Shown here: positions 38,011 to 51,684 of the stretch, one piece after another | How positions within the stretch are numbered: position 1 is the stretch's first letter | How the letters are laid out: every line of letters starts with the position of its first letter | DNA from: Pempheris klunzingeri | Lineage: Eukaryota > Chordata > Actinopteri > Acropomatiformes > Pempheridae | Length of the DNA stretch: 64,000 nucleotides | Assembly (NCBI RefSeq): GCF_042242105.1 | Contig: NC_092014.1 | Span: forward strand, 15,390,374-15,454,373 | Reading direction: 5' to 3' | Program-made: the position numbers and the translations under genes | Notes under the pieces: generated by a model | The model's database searches: none | Told to the model about the DNA's origin: nothing | Seen by the model: only the letters and a program-made list of their open reading frames with translations

Positions 38011-40539
38011 ATGTGTAGGGAGAAAAATGTCCTAAGTTTTATAATTACTGCTCTGTAGTGAACACTTAGATACAACAATGGGGGAAAATATTTTTAGATA
38101 GTCACACATCACTGTGCTACTAGTGAACAAAATCATTAAAGAGTATATTAGTTAGACTATTGAGCTTTAAACAGGATCTTTTATTTTGAAAGTTTAAGAT
38201 TCATGTAAATGTCGACCTCTAGTGGTTGTGACAGTAATGACAAATTATCTCACTATAATAATTCGTTAAAAAAAAAAAAAATATATATATATATATATAA
38301 CATGGAAATACAGAGTAATAATAACATATCTAACACTATATTATACCACATTAGATTAGATTAGATTGTGCAGTATATAATGTATATAGCTTTTCAGTGC
38401 CATCAAACTTTTCTTTAATAAGGTCAAAATGTAAATGCTATCATGAAATATAAATCGTCTTACTTTATAGCGTGTCTCTGTGCCGCCTTAGCATGTGCTT
38501 TAATTTACTTTACTTCAGGCACTGCCATAGACAGATTGATGTTATCCATTAAAAAAAAAAAAGCACATACAGAAAAGAATGAAAAGAAACCAAACGAAAG
38601 CCAATAACATACAAGTGCACACCCTCACTGTCTGACTCAAGATTTGAATTTGACAGTAAATTAGATAATTTGTATGTTATTCATGCTCAGAAAGTATCAA
38701 TAAGAAGAGAATGATTCACTGTTGTAACAGGGTCTTATGGTGCCTAGGTGGTGCTGTTGCACTGAAGAGGACTTTGATTGCCTCTTTTATGTGGTTGCGT
38801 AACTTCAAAAAAAATGTTTGATGCTTTTGGTTAAGCTGAGGATTCAAGGTAGAGTGCATCTCTTTAACCAGGGCAGGTCTAGGCAGGAGAGGAGAGGGGA
38901 GAAGAAGAGAGACTAGATCACCAATCAGTTAATCAGGCTGACATTTATTGATAAAACTAAAAATAGATACGTATTTTTTGCCCCTTTGTTGCCCCAGTTA
39001 TCATCCGTTCGGGTTTATTGGCAGCGTAACATGACAGGAAGCACCAGACCTAATTCATTTGTGTCTGATCTGAGCTTGTGTGTGCGACAGAGTAGGGTGA
39101 TGGTTCGTGTCTATTCCGAGGTCACACCAGACGACCTCTGGGTACTTGGCTGTGGTGGGCAGCACAGAGGTGATCGGTAAGGGCACTGGGGTGTCAGTGG
39201 GGTCACTTGAACTTGAACAAACCAGATGGACCACTCAAGTGCACCGCTGGCCCTGATGTATTGGGGCATGGCTGCAAATTACCTGCTGAGCTAACCCTGG
39301 CACATTTTACACTGATGATTTCAAAATGTTTGTTAATGTGCCCTGCTTCCAGTAAAAAAACAAACATACACACAGTTGCCAGTTGGTTAGGTACGCCTAG
39401 ATAAAACTTATGCAGTCTAATATAACAGTCCTGCAATAAACCCTACTCTGATGAAGATTATAATGTTTCTTGTTAAAACTGTTGAAGTGGCGTTGATTAA
39501 CTTTACATTTTTCCAGGAGCATTTTAGGCACTTTAGGTATGAGACTGAGTATATATTAGGGCAGAAATCAGGCATGTAGGTGTTTTCATTGAGACATGTC
39601 CTGGATAAATACAGTTTAACAAACAGCATTTGTGCATTCAGATGCAAAAGTGCAGTGGTGGTGACTGTAGTGCGTGTGTGACACAGATAGAGGCTCTCAA
39701 AGAGGAAGTTGAATTCCCCTCCTGTCCTCACTTAACACTGTCAGGTCACAACTTTCATGGAAATTCAATGCATCACTGTAGCCTGGGCTGGCTCTCTCTC
39801 TGACTGTCTGTCAGTCATTATCAGAGGTTTTACAGGCCTAAACTTCATTGATATTTTCAACAATGGGTTGCTTTATTAAGAGAATCAATGGATGGCAACA
39901 AGAAATCTGATTGTGTGCCCAAAGCAGATTTTCAGACTTTCAGAAACTGTACGATACAGGGCATCAGCCAGCGCTCCCCTCTCCTCCCCTCCCCTCCCCC
40001 ACCATGTGGTCTATCTGTTAGTGGGATAAACCTTTGTCATTCTCTCTTCCCCTCCTGTCTATTGTCACTCTGAGGGCTGTGCAAGGCAGATGTGACAGTC
40101 ATTAGAGAGTTTGTTAACAGGTACTATTTTTAATGGATAGACACATTTGCAAATCAGACAAACAAGCAATCGAACCTTTTATGGATATTAGGCGTAAGAC
40201 CAGTAAAGTGTTTAGGTGAGGTATACAGGCTGATCACTGCAGGTGTAGGAGCAGGTGAAGGTGGACGCCACCAACTCAAAACTTATCAGGTACCATGTGA
40301 GCTGGGTTGCGACACAACTCGCAGGGAGATTACAACAGTGTCAGGTAAGACTACTCAAAGTTTGAAAGGTGTGTTCCACTTATCTGTGAGGTGGAAGTGT
40401 TCCTGGTAATGTGACGGCTACACATCACACTCTCCTCTGCCCTCCACCGACCCCTCCCCTACCCCACCCACTCATCTACCCACTCATCTACCCACTCTAC
40501 CTGCGTGGAGGCAGCATTTCTAAAGCTGAGGCCCAGGTG
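38011..40539. other. Intergenic between ociad1 and slc34a2
   Basis: The head-to-head spacer holds an A run merging into (AT)n at about 38268-38299. A C-rich tract near 39975-40000 and a threefold CCACTCATCTA-like repeat near 40466-40500 are also present. No coding exon is recognised. Confidence 0.5.
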
Positions 40540-40582
40540 AGGTCGTCACACTCGGAGCATGGACTCACTGCAGCTACCACAG
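40540..40582 (+). other. slc34a2: Possible non-coding first exon of slc34a2 (end)
   Basis: CTACCACAG followed by GTGAGGAC forms a good splice donor at 40582/40583 in a relatively GC-rich stretch. The first recognisable slc34a2 exon (from 41669) starts at an acceptor with only 3 nt before its ATG, so an upstream untranslated exon must exist. This is one candidate; its start is unknown. Confidence 0.3.
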
Positions 40583-41671
40583 GTGAGGACAAGCATGGCT
40601 TCCATCAATCTGCATGCTTTATTACTGCTGTCCACTGAAAACACTGGAATAATCAGTTTAGTATTTTATTTTGGTTTGAGTAAAACAAAAAGCCTATATG
40701 GCTCAAGGCTACAAATATAAATATTATTATTAAATGTTAAATTAAATGTTATCACTGTATTGAAATTAAGATGTTTTTCTACTGGTGTGGTAGCATGTAA
40801 AGGTATCTGAAGGTTTTTGATGTAGAAAGTCATATTTTTAAAGTGTATTATTTACAAATTAAATAGATGAGTTTGCAAAAAGTATATATAAACTCAAATG
40901 ACAAAATAGATGAAGGCCAATGTATAACCATTTAGTTTTTATTAATATGATATATAATATATTGTATGATGACAAAACACACTGTGCAGTTACTCTTTTT
41001 AATTGAACTAATGTTCAATGAAGATTATGTAGTAATACTGTTATGAACAAGCAATTATTTAATTATTTACAAGACAGTATATTATATGAGTGCATTTTTG
41101 CGTTCTAGGATTTTATTAATAGTTAATGAGTTTCTTCAGATAGCAAACCAATCAAACACATCTCAGTGTATTTTTTTTTTATTGATATAGCTGGCAGCTT
41201 CCTTTGTGAGCTGTACTGTTGAATGGAATTTTACTGCAGCTTGACCATGTGACGATAAGATCAATATGCTGGCATGTGAGAGACAGCGTGTGTGTGTGTA
41301 TATGTGATATTTCCAAATCTAACACCCTGATAGTCAAAATTTAATGCTGATTTTGTTCATACATATTTAGATAGATATGGCCAACAGTTAACAAAGGATG
41401 GAATACAGCTAAACATCATTATGATGTATGTGGCAAACTGTCACGTGAACATATTTCATTTAACAGCATTTCAACATAAACAGTTCATTTTGAAATGGTA
41501 CATTCACTGCCTGACGTTTCATCCTGAAACCTTTATTTACACAGTTCCTAGAAAGGTCCTCTGCGACCTTTGAATAGTGGTAAATAAAATTTCAGAAGCT
41601 AGTAACAACACGTATAGCATTTTGGAACTAAATCATCATATGTTCTGTTATTTTCTTTTCTCTATCAGCCA

Positions 41672-42992
41672 ATGGCTACTCAGAACAATCACACAGAAGA
41701 CCACAATGAGCGACATGGAGATAAAAGCAAAGGTATTTTTCATATTGTATTCAGCACAAGGCTGTTGATGAATTCAGATCAATTCTTTACCTTTACTGTA
41801 TATAGCTGTACAAAAAGACAATGTATAAATGTACTCAGACCTCTTGTGTGTCTTAGAGGTCAAAGCGAGCCCGGCACATTCCACTCTGGCTTTGATTGAG
41901 GACGAGCCGAAGGACACAGACCCATGGGACCTGCCAGAGCTGAAGAACGTAGGGGTCCCATGGTCAGGTGAAGACATGTGACATTATTACTAGCACACAT
42001 ATAGTTTTGTTATCCCTGGATTTTTAAAGGAACATGACCTGATTAGATATACATGGTCAGTGACTAATACACTTACATGCCTACTGATGGATAGCCTGCT
42101 GTAGATATGATAAAATGTCCCATAATGTTGTTACACAACCGCACAGGAGATGTTAGTCCACTGTTTCTGTGCAGTCAAATAAAGCAGCGCATGGCTGTAC
42201 ATCACACTGTGAGACGTTCTCAGTGTGACCACTCTGGAGTAGCAAACGTCATAAAAAGTATGTTTGTTTCATCAACATCAAATCAAAGTAGAGCAGTGGC
42301 TTTTTCGCAGAATTATTTGGAGTGCTTTTGTCTTCATGAACCTTCCAGGTATGGGAGTATTTCTACTACAATCATTATCATTCAATCATTTTATTAACGG
42401 TGGTGAATAGTTATGCAAACATGTATTTCATATTTGCAATAACTTTGTAGATATATTTTTCATTTTGACATTTTTTCTGTTGATCAGTGTAAAAGGAGGC
42501 TAACACATTTTATAAGCACTGTAGTTAGCATTTCTTCCAAGACATCATTGCCTCATTAGACAGACAATAAATCAGATTAGTGTTATTGATGTGATTACTT
42601 AGAGAGCACAGAGGTCATAAACAACAATGGATGTGATCCAGACAGTAGCCAGAGCGACAGCTGAGTCTGTGCCAACTAACTGCAGGCAGGGTGTCAAAGT
42701 CACTGCTGAGTGAACTTAAAAAGTCATATTGTATCTGCAACTTACAGGAAGAGAGAGTAATCCAATAGGAATGCAATATCAATAGGATTTTTTTTTATTA
42801 TTATTAGAATTGTATAAACAATGAAAGTTTCTATTGCAACAATCTTTGTTTTAATCAAGTTTATTTTTGACTTCATTAGACTTTTGCTTTCTTCTGTAAC
42901 AGATGTTGATGTGAACTGTGTGCTTAGAATAAGAAACTGTCAATTTACAGTTTACACACTATTCGTTTGGATGATAACAAAGTTACAAAAAA

Positions 42993-43024
<32 letters not shown>

Positions 43025-43635
43025 TTTAATCTGGGGGTGTCCTGGGAGCCCCTCTATTTTCTCATGTTCCTGTATGTGTGCCTTTTTTCATAGCAGATAT
43101 TTTGTCACAGCGGGAAAACCACAGGTGTGGTATAAATAATAACAAATAAAAAAAATAAGCTTTGCTGTTTTTAATCTGTGTTTAATCACATTCATCTCTT
43201 GTCTCAGCTCTGGATACCAAAGGGAAGGTGCTGAGAGTGTTGCTGTCGGTGGGGAAGTTGATCCTGTTCCTGGGTTTCCTCTACGTGTTCATCTGCTCTC
43301 TCGACATCCTCAGCTCAGCCTTCCAGCTCGTTGGAGGTAAACGCATCGACACTGGTCTGAAACCATGTGTACATAATGACCTAGAAACTTGCTGTTATTT
43401 CAATTCTATCCAGCAACATGCTGTTTGAAGGGGAAAAAGTGACATACTGTACATGCTCCTATGTTCACCTTGTCCAGGTAAAGCAGCAGGTAACATCTTT
43501 CAGGACAACACAGTTTTATCCAACCCTCTGGCCGGTCTGGTCATTGGTGTTCTGGTCACGCTGCTGGTCCAGAGCTCGTCCACTTCCTCCTCCATAGTTG
43601 TCAGCATGGTCTCCTCTGGACGTGAGTGCAAACCT

Positions 43636-43667
<32 letters not shown>

Positions 43668-46600
43668 GTAAAGAATATGTATACATAAGTGAAGGAGGAC
43701 TGATGATGGAGTGTGCTTTGGCAGTGCTAACGGTCCAGCTGGCTGTTCCTATCATCATGGGCACCAACATCGGCACCTCTGTCACCAACACACTAGTGGC
43801 CATGACGCAGGCCGGTGATCGCAGCACCTTTCGCAGGTAAACACTTTGAATTTGATAGGTAGATTTCTTTGACTTCCTTTCTCCACAGTTCAGAAAACCC
43901 AGAAAAAGATTTTCTGAAGATCATCTGCTGTGAATTACAAGAGCATGCAGTGATAATCTGAGCAAACATTCTACATTCACATCAGCAGTATCGTAGCAGT
44001 ATCATTTAATCGTATGATTCTTCTAGACTCTCTGAATGGTATCAAATGGTGGTATCTGAATGGTTGTGTCGCTCAAAAAAGTGATCCCATGATGGTGTGG
44101 GCCTGATTGGCTGCTATGTCAAATTTGCTTCAAAGTTCGGTGCACTTCCTGAGGGCAGAGTGGTGGCTGAATCAGCATCGTGTGAACTCACTTAGTAAGG
44201 GCTTGAGTGTTGCAGACATTGATTTATATGTAAAAGTCCTGTACTCCAATGTTAATTTAAAATTTATAATCCTCGAGTTCATCTGAATAATAGTCATACT
44301 GTACTAGTAATAGTTAAGATGAGATAAGATAAGATCAATTTTATTAATCCCGAAGGAAATTATTTAACTATCTAACTGACTTTACCCAGGACAGCAGTAA
44401 TAAATAGTTCCCATTAGAAGGACCAAAGGTCATTTTACTTTATCATTATCTACGTTCTATCATGATGTGCTCAGGGCTTTTGCAGGCGCCACAGTGCACG
44501 ACTTCTTCAACTGGCTCTCCGTGCTGGTGCTGCTGCCCCTGGAGGTCGCCACTGGTTATTTGTACATAGTCACCAAGCTCATCATCGACTCCTTCCAAAT
44601 TCAGAGTGGAGAGGCCCCAGAACTGTTAAACGTGATCACTGATATCCTCACTGAGTCAATTATACAGGTAAAATGTCATTTCTGATTATGTTGTTGTTAC
44701 TCGTGCAAACAATCTTTGTTTAATTTGTGTTATTAGGACATCAAAGCTACCCTGTGGAGTTTTTCTGATCAACATTTCTATCAGCTTTTCTAGAGTTACT
44801 ATGAAGCAATGCACACAATTTTATGAGTAAGGAAAACTAATGATGAAATTTAGCTCACAGTACTATCCAGGGTGAACTGTGTGAAGCAGGAATATTGTTG
44901 GCCTTTAACCTTTCACTTGCAAATCATTACAAAATTATATTATATATATAAGCTTTTACAAAAGATTAGGATGATGTAGAGGAGCCGCTTCATACAACAC
45001 TGTGTTTTAATGTATATTTTGCCAATCTGTAAAGACAATGCAAGACAAACAACAAAACAGGAATACTTCACCACATAATGCCAAAATAACCTCACTCCAT
45101 CCACCACCTGTCACCAACAATGAGTGTCAATCAATTCATCACCAGCAGGTATATTTTCTGGAGGTTGACGGTGAGTATTTGGATTTGTTGTGTTTTTACT
45201 CTCCTAGAAATCACCAGCGTATCAGAGAGATAAGATGTTATTATTCAGCATTGTTATCTTCATCGTGATTTCTGCACATTCTTTGTCTTTGGCCTGTCAC
45301 TTAGCTGGATGAGTCTGTCATTAGTGAGATTGCCACCGGAGACCCAGCAGCAATGAATAAGAGTCTCATCAAGAAATGGTGCCAAACTTTCACCAACGCA
45401 GTAAGACCAAAACATGTCAGCTAAATATTAACAAATATCAAAAAAAACCATCCAGATTAAAATTTTTATAGTCGAACTGCCATTGTGTTTCAGACCTTAA
45501 TGAATGTGACAGTTCCTGGTCCAGAGAACTGCACATCTCCGTCTCTCTGCTGGGTTGACGGCAACTACACTTTCACACTGAAGAACATCTCTGAAACATA
45601 CAATGTCCAGAAATGTAAGACCAGTTTTCATTTCTTTTGCCAACATGAACTGCAAAAACATGTAATCTGTACATTATGATCTCATAATTTAATTTAATAA
45701 TCTCTTTTAGTTCCGTTTCATGTGTGTGTTCCTGTGCTTTCACAGGCACACATCTCTTTGTGAATGTGAATCTGTCTGACCTGGCAGTGGGTCTGATCCT
45801 GTTGGCTCTTTCCCTGTTGGTGCTCTGCACCTGCCTGATCCTGATCGTCAAGCTGCTCAACTCCATGCTGAAGGGACAGGTGGCCACAGTCATCAAGAAG
45901 ATCCTTAACACTGGTGAGCACCACTGCACACTGTATATTCAAGTGCAATCAATGTGAAAATGATTGTATTGGTTTGTAACACATGAATGTTGTGCATCTG
46001 TTTGTGTGTGCAGATTTCCCATTTCCATTTGGATGGGTCACAGGTTACATTGCCATCTTAGTCGGAGCTGGAATGACCTTCATTATGCAGAGCAGTTCGG
46101 TTTTCACTTCTGCTATGACTCCACTTGTTGGTGAGGTCAATCATTCATCCATTAATTTCTTTCTTCATCTCTGTCTTAACTGGTTCTGTTTTTTATCAAA
46201 GACAGGTTGAATACAGTGGAGAGTGTTCAAGGGGACACACTCACTTAACTTGCTTATTGTCCGTTTCTCGTTGCTTTTTATTCCTAATTAGGGACTATTG
46301 ACGCTAATAACTAATTACGTGATAAAACAGGAAAAGCATTAGGACGACCAATAACAGTGTTTTTAGGGCGCACACCACATGGGCACAAACTCCCTTATCA
46401 GCAAGCTCCCGATTCAATTCTCGGCTGGCTAGACTTGTTGCTGCATGTCATTCCTACATTCCCCACAGTCTCTCTCCACTTAAACGATCAAATTAAGACA
46501 TGAAATGTCCAAAATAATAATCATATAAAAGATGAAGAGCATAGGAAGAAAAAGAGCTGGAGAGTGAAACACGTGTTTTAACAAATGCCTATTTTTGTTT

Positions 46601-47916
46601 GTATAGGTATTGGTGTCATCAGCATAGAAAGAGCATACCCATTGTCTCTGGGTTCAAATATTGGCACAACCACGACCGCCATCCTGGCAGCTATGGCTAG
46701 TCCTGGAGACACACTGGCTAATGCTCTACAGGTGAGTAGTTCACACAAAACATACACATACATAAAAATTCAATTTCATGTGAATCATCGCGTATACTGT
46801 ATAAGATCTATAAGGTAGAAGAAACCTGTTTCTTCTTCATTACATTTGTATAAATATCACTCTAAATAAATGTGAATATGCCTGAATATATTCCTTACAT
46901 TTGCAATTACATTAGAGGCAAGTCTTGAATTTAAATTGACACCTTTTGAATTGTATCATGATCGATGAGGAACATCTACAATAACTTAATACAACTTGAA
47001 ATTCTTAGTTTGACAGGAAAATTGGAAACTTTATTTTAATTTCATTTTTTTCCTCCTGAAATGTAATTGGGGATGAAGGATAAGGAAAATCAGTTCCATT
47101 TAAATGCAAGTTAATAAACTTTGGGACTCTTGGACAAGTGAAGTGTATGAATTAAGTGCGGTCTCTATTTTAACTAATAATTTATTTAGCACCAAATATA
47201 GCATACACAGTGCATAGTTTTGGCAACTTATTAGGAAATTACAAGGAAACTAATAAATCAAATAATATAGTATGTAATGATATGTGCTAGAGGTACATGT
47301 TTTTATCTATTTAGAAAAATAATGACTAATGCATATCAATAATGTTGATGTCCAGATTGCCCTTGTGCACTTCATGTTCAACATCTCCGGCATCATTCTG
47401 TGGTATCCAATCCCCTTCACCCGCCTCCCTATCCGGCTGGCGAAAAGCCTTGGCAACATCACAGCCTCCTACCGCTGGTTTGCTGCTGTCTACATCATCT
47501 GCTGCTTCTTCCTCTTACCGCTCTTCGTCTTCAGCCTGTCACTGGCTGGCTGGCAGGTACTTGTGGGTGTGGGTACACCTCTGGTGCTCATGCTGATCAT
47601 CATCATAGTGATCAACATTCTGCAGAAGCGGAAGCCTGGGTGTCTGCCTACAGCACTGCGATCCTGGGACTTCCTCCCTCTTTGGGCCCACTCCCTGGCT
47701 CCCTGGGACAAAGTGGTGGGTGTGATAACTGCCAAATGCTGTTGCTGCTGCAAATGCTGCCAGATCGCTGCTGACGACCAAGAACGCAGAGAGAAAGAAT
47801 CTCTGGGAAAGAAACCACATACAGAAGTGTATGACAACCCTGCAATGAGTGCAGAGATGGAGGTGACAAATGAGACAAAAATAGAGCTAAATATTCTGAA
47901 AATTACCCGTCTTTGA
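41672..47916 (+). CDS. slc34a2: Sodium-dependent phosphate cotransporter NaPi-IIb
   Basis: Coding exons: 41672-41732, 41857-41967, 43208-43336, 43478-43621, 43725-43836, 44475-44667, 45305-45400, 45494-45614, 45746-45913, 46014-46130, 46607-46731, 47356-47916, giving 645 aa. The two inverted Na/Pi cotransporter repeats carry the family QSSS motifs: [12 protein letters not shown] in the first and [12 protein letters not shown] in the second. [12 protein letters not shown] and [13 protein letters not shown] are the paired helical motifs. The large extracellular loop between exons 7 and 8 has several N-x-S/T sites and the CTSPSLCW pair. The A-A-D triplet (A189, A191, D195 in FAGATVHD) is present; it marks electrogenic NaPi-IIa/b rather than electroneutral IIc. 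The cytosolic tail has a Cys cluster (CCCCCKCC) typical of IIb but shorter than in human. It acts in apical epithelial membranes. Which teleost paralogue (a or b) is undecided. Confidence 0.95.
43636..43667. repeat. (CA)n microsatellite in slc34a2 intron 4
   Basis: About 15 CA units lie 15 bp after the exon 4 donor. This intron is only 103 bp long. Confidence 0.95.
44318..44375. repeat. Dispersed teleost repeat fragment in slc34a2 intron 5
   Basis: AGATAAGATAAGATCAATTT followed by TATTAATCCCGAAGGAAATT is a tag I know as a frequent dispersed repeat end in fish genomes. The family is not assigned. Confidence 0.45.
46355..46510 (+). mobile_element. Possible degraded SINE-like repeat in slc34a2 intron 10
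   Basis: GATTCAATTCTCGGCTGGCT followed by 'TTGCTGCATGTCATTCC' and 'CTCTCTCC' resembles the B-box-like and body segments of a common fish SINE-type repeat. There is no intact A box and no tRNA fold, so it is not a tRNA gene. Confidence 0.35.
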
Positions 47917-49130
47917 GATTTTGTGCAAATGCAGAGCAGTGCATCATGGTCATGGTCATGGCACAAGGACCAAACACATTCAGGAAAAACTCTTAATCAG
48001 ATTTCCATAATATTATGTTATTTGTTTGTTGTTATTTATGTTTTATTTTTTAAATAGAGAAATCTCAGTGTATCAAGAGCCAAACAAAGAAAGTAACACA
48101 TGCAGGAAGGTGTTTCAGCTCAGTTGTATGGTGCCAACTGAAGTGGCCTTTGAGGGATAAGTTTGGCAATATTCATTTTCTTTTTCATCACGGTCAACTC
48201 ATCCCACAGAAAGACCCAAACTAACAATACATTAGTCCATCTCTCAATACATTTCTGACTAAATACCCTATCTGTGACTCTCAGCCTCAAGCTAATTAGC
48301 TCTCTTAAAAACAGCTCACAAATGTACATAGTTACATAATTTCCTATGTACCTATGTTTTTAGTCCTTGTTGGGTAACAGTAGAGGTTTATGTCACATGT
48401 CAATACAATACTCGGTAGGATCAATTCATAATTATATCTGGTCTTTTAATGGGATTGTGGGCAATAAAAAAAATAATCACCAGATTTATCCTATAATATT
48501 TTAGTTTTTAACTTAAAGTCTAATCAACTGAACAAACTGCCACTTATCTAAGATAAATCACAATTTATTTATTTTTTTACCAATGCAGTCAATTTTATCT
48601 TATAAAAACATCACTTAAATGATGAAATACAAATTAGGCATATTTAATCTAATGTTGAATACAGTCAGTAACTGTCCTTCATTACAAACACATTTGGGCA
48701 ACACATGCTGTTATATTGTAACATAATGTGAAAACTCCTGGGGATGCCATGGCATTTGTATGTATGTAGATACAATCAGTAATGATTAGAGCTGCACAAA
48801 ACCTGCAAGGCAGAGTGCAGCTTTAATTTGACAGACACAGACTAAAGAAAAATCATATTTCCACATTTCTATCAGGTTTCATCTTTTGTTTTGTTTCTTT
48901 ATAGAGAAAAATCTTTTTTTTTTACTGTGTGTAAAAGACATATTGAAATCCTTACCACATCGTTTTAAGGTGTAAAAATTATTTTGTAATTCAGAATGAT
49001 AATTGTATTCAGGGAATATATAGTTTGAAATTAGATGGATGTGCATCTAACTAAGTGCTTAATGTCAAGTTGTATATTGTGTCTGAATAAGATATGAACA
49101 TTTAACAATAAAAGATAAAAAATTATACCT
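47917..49130 (+). other. slc34a2: slc34a2 3' UTR
   Basis: AATAAA at 49107-49112 is a plausible poly(A) signal, giving a 3' UTR of about 1.2 kb. No gene is recognised inside. Confidence 0.5.
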
Positions 49131-51684
49131 TATTGAAAAATCACCTCACTCATTTCCTATTCTCCTGCCAGAAACCACAAGACATGTCATTTAAATGTTC
49201 CCTCATTAGCAAAATCTTCCAGCATACCCTATCTGTATCGGTATGACAGCAGAGTATTTATTGGTCTTCTATCAGTGTTATCTGATGTAAAGCAAGGCTG
49301 AATAGAACAATTATGATAGAAAAGAGAAACAGGGTTGAGATAGCAGAGTTCAGAAGGGTAAACATGCTCTGTATCTCAAACTATCTATAACTTTATCAAC
49401 TTCATTACTACTGTTATTAATAATTCACAGTTTTTGTAATGGTTCTATTTCAGATAGTCAGGTAGTTTACTGGTTCCAGTTAATGACTGGTCTGTTGTAA
49501 TAGTGAGTTTTGAATTTCTTCATTTCTTCTTTCTTCTTTTTTCCAAGTGTTGAGGGCAACACAGCCAGTGTCACGGAAACTGTCGCACTGACCGCTGTAC
49601 TGTCACATGTCAGTAAACCATGTGCAATGAACATGAGATGGATTATCAATATGTCAATATCGAGGGCACACAACTGCCAAAACACACCAACAACCACTAT
49701 GCACACGGTCAACTGACACCCCCTCAAAGTAACTAAGTTCATTCACTCAAGTTATTTTTGATCCCTGATGATTTAAATCATCATCATGATTGATTGAGAT
49801 TGTGGGAGGAGCCTACCAGGCATGTATCACATGCAACATTTATAAATGAACCATTTTCTAGTTGTGGCAGTGTGTTATTTTTCTAGCTGACGCTATATAA
49901 GTAATGCTAAATTATGTTTACTATCTATTAAAGATAATCATAAATTAATACGGTATACAAGCCCAGGAAGACATAAATGCATCAATGAGCAACACTTAAG
50001 CTGTATCCATGGAGTTGGCTGCACTTGGCTGTTTTGTAGCTTTGAAGGGTGTAGGATGAACACAGCACAAGAACTAGTTTGTGTCTCCGCTTGATTAACT
50101 TATTACAACTGGGAGAAGGTTAAACTGGTGCAGTAATTTCCTGGAGTCTCTCGTGCACAAAGAAAATCACGAGAGGGAGGTCTTGTCTGCTGTCTCTGTT
50201 AATGATAAAACAGCCCCTCCACAGGCTGCATGGCTTTCTCAGCACGTGACCGGATGTGTTACGAGCTATAACGTCACCAGTCATAGTGACTGGACAGAGT
50301 GCACATCTGCAACTGAAAGACCATAAAAACAATTACTTTCCTAGGATGAGTTTCACTGAGCAGAATAAGATTCCTATGTTCTCTCATAACTAGAAGTGAT
50401 TTGCTCCATGTTTTAAATTTTCTGAAAAGGCTTTTTGTCATATTGTGTCTAGGATCCTGGGGTATTTTTTATGTATTCCAATCAAATATAAAAACTCCTG
50501 ACTTGGGGAAACATTAAAAACATCTACACAAAGGTGTTTGACAAAAAAACCCGCTGCCATCTAGTGGCAAACAGCAGTAGCCCCGAGTCAGAGCCATGTG
50601 AGGAAAACTGCTCTCTGAGTGAAGGAGAGGTGGAAACTAGTGATGACGATGCCGTCTGCATGTTTATATATGATATGATTTATATATTTATATGAGTGGT
50701 GTAGTCACCCAAATCTGCAGTTCTGTTGAGTTTTACAGCATCTTCCAGCTCAGACCAAGTCAGCAACCAGCTTGTGAACATAGTGGAGCATTTAGCAGCT
50801 GAGGAGTTAGTTAGTTGTGCCTTTTATCTGTCACACATCTGTTTCTCTAAAGAATTATTAACCAGTGATGTTTGAAAAGGGTCATTTAAAAACACTGTCG
50901 ATAAAAAAACATCTTAACCTGTTTCCCAAGTTGCGTCTCTCTTGCCAAATCAAGAGATGCAGGATGTGTAAATAAGTAAGTTCAGCATGTTTATAAGATA
51001 TTGACAGTGTGTCAGTGTTGTATACAGCTTGTCTCCACTGCCTTGTAGTTTTGAGAGTTTGATGTCATTCGTCACATCAGGACCATCAAAATCTATTCAG
51101 TCATAGACGACAAAACAACAATTCGACAAAACAAAATAATTTAATAATTTCAAACCCAGAGGCAATTTGTGGTTACGGTCATTACAGATAACCGATGTGC
51201 ATTTTACACACACTGTACACTACCAATACCACTACAATACACTACTACGAATACTACAGTACTTCATTACTACTACCACTACTTACTACAACTACTACTT
51301 CTAGTTAAAGTAAGACTAAAGCATGATATAAAAACATCAATACATTAACACACAACACATTTGCACTTGTAGCACCATTCATTGTATTATACTACAGACA
51401 TGAAGAATAATTTAATCTTGTGTGGGCTACTACATACTTCACAGGCTTGTGTTTCCATGTGCCTCTCTCTGAAAGCCTGGAGGAGGCCTTTTCATACAGG
51501 ACCACCAAAGCTGGTCACTTGTGCAAGCATTTGTGCCTAAAGAAATAACATAACATGGGCCAAACCCATTTGTTTTGTGACTGTCTGCTCCTTGTCTGAA
51601 TTCAGGGGAGTTGTTACACCTTTCTATTACAAAATGACAGAAAAAAAAAGCAGTTCACTCGTGGATGAAAGAATAGTCTGTAAC
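49131..51684. other. Convergent spacer and probable osteocalcin 3' UTR
   Basis: It lies between slc34a2 (+) and osteocalcin (-). An (ACT)n-like low-complexity stretch occupies about 51225-51310. A minus-strand ATTAAA near 51139-51146 could end the osteocalcin transcript. No other gene is recognised; the 70-90 aa open frames here lack any family motif. Confidence 0.45.

Noticed and set aside
46355-46440. Possible tRNA gene
   Set aside because: A B-box-like word is present but no A box, acceptor stem or anticodon arm can be drawn; better read as SINE-like repeat.
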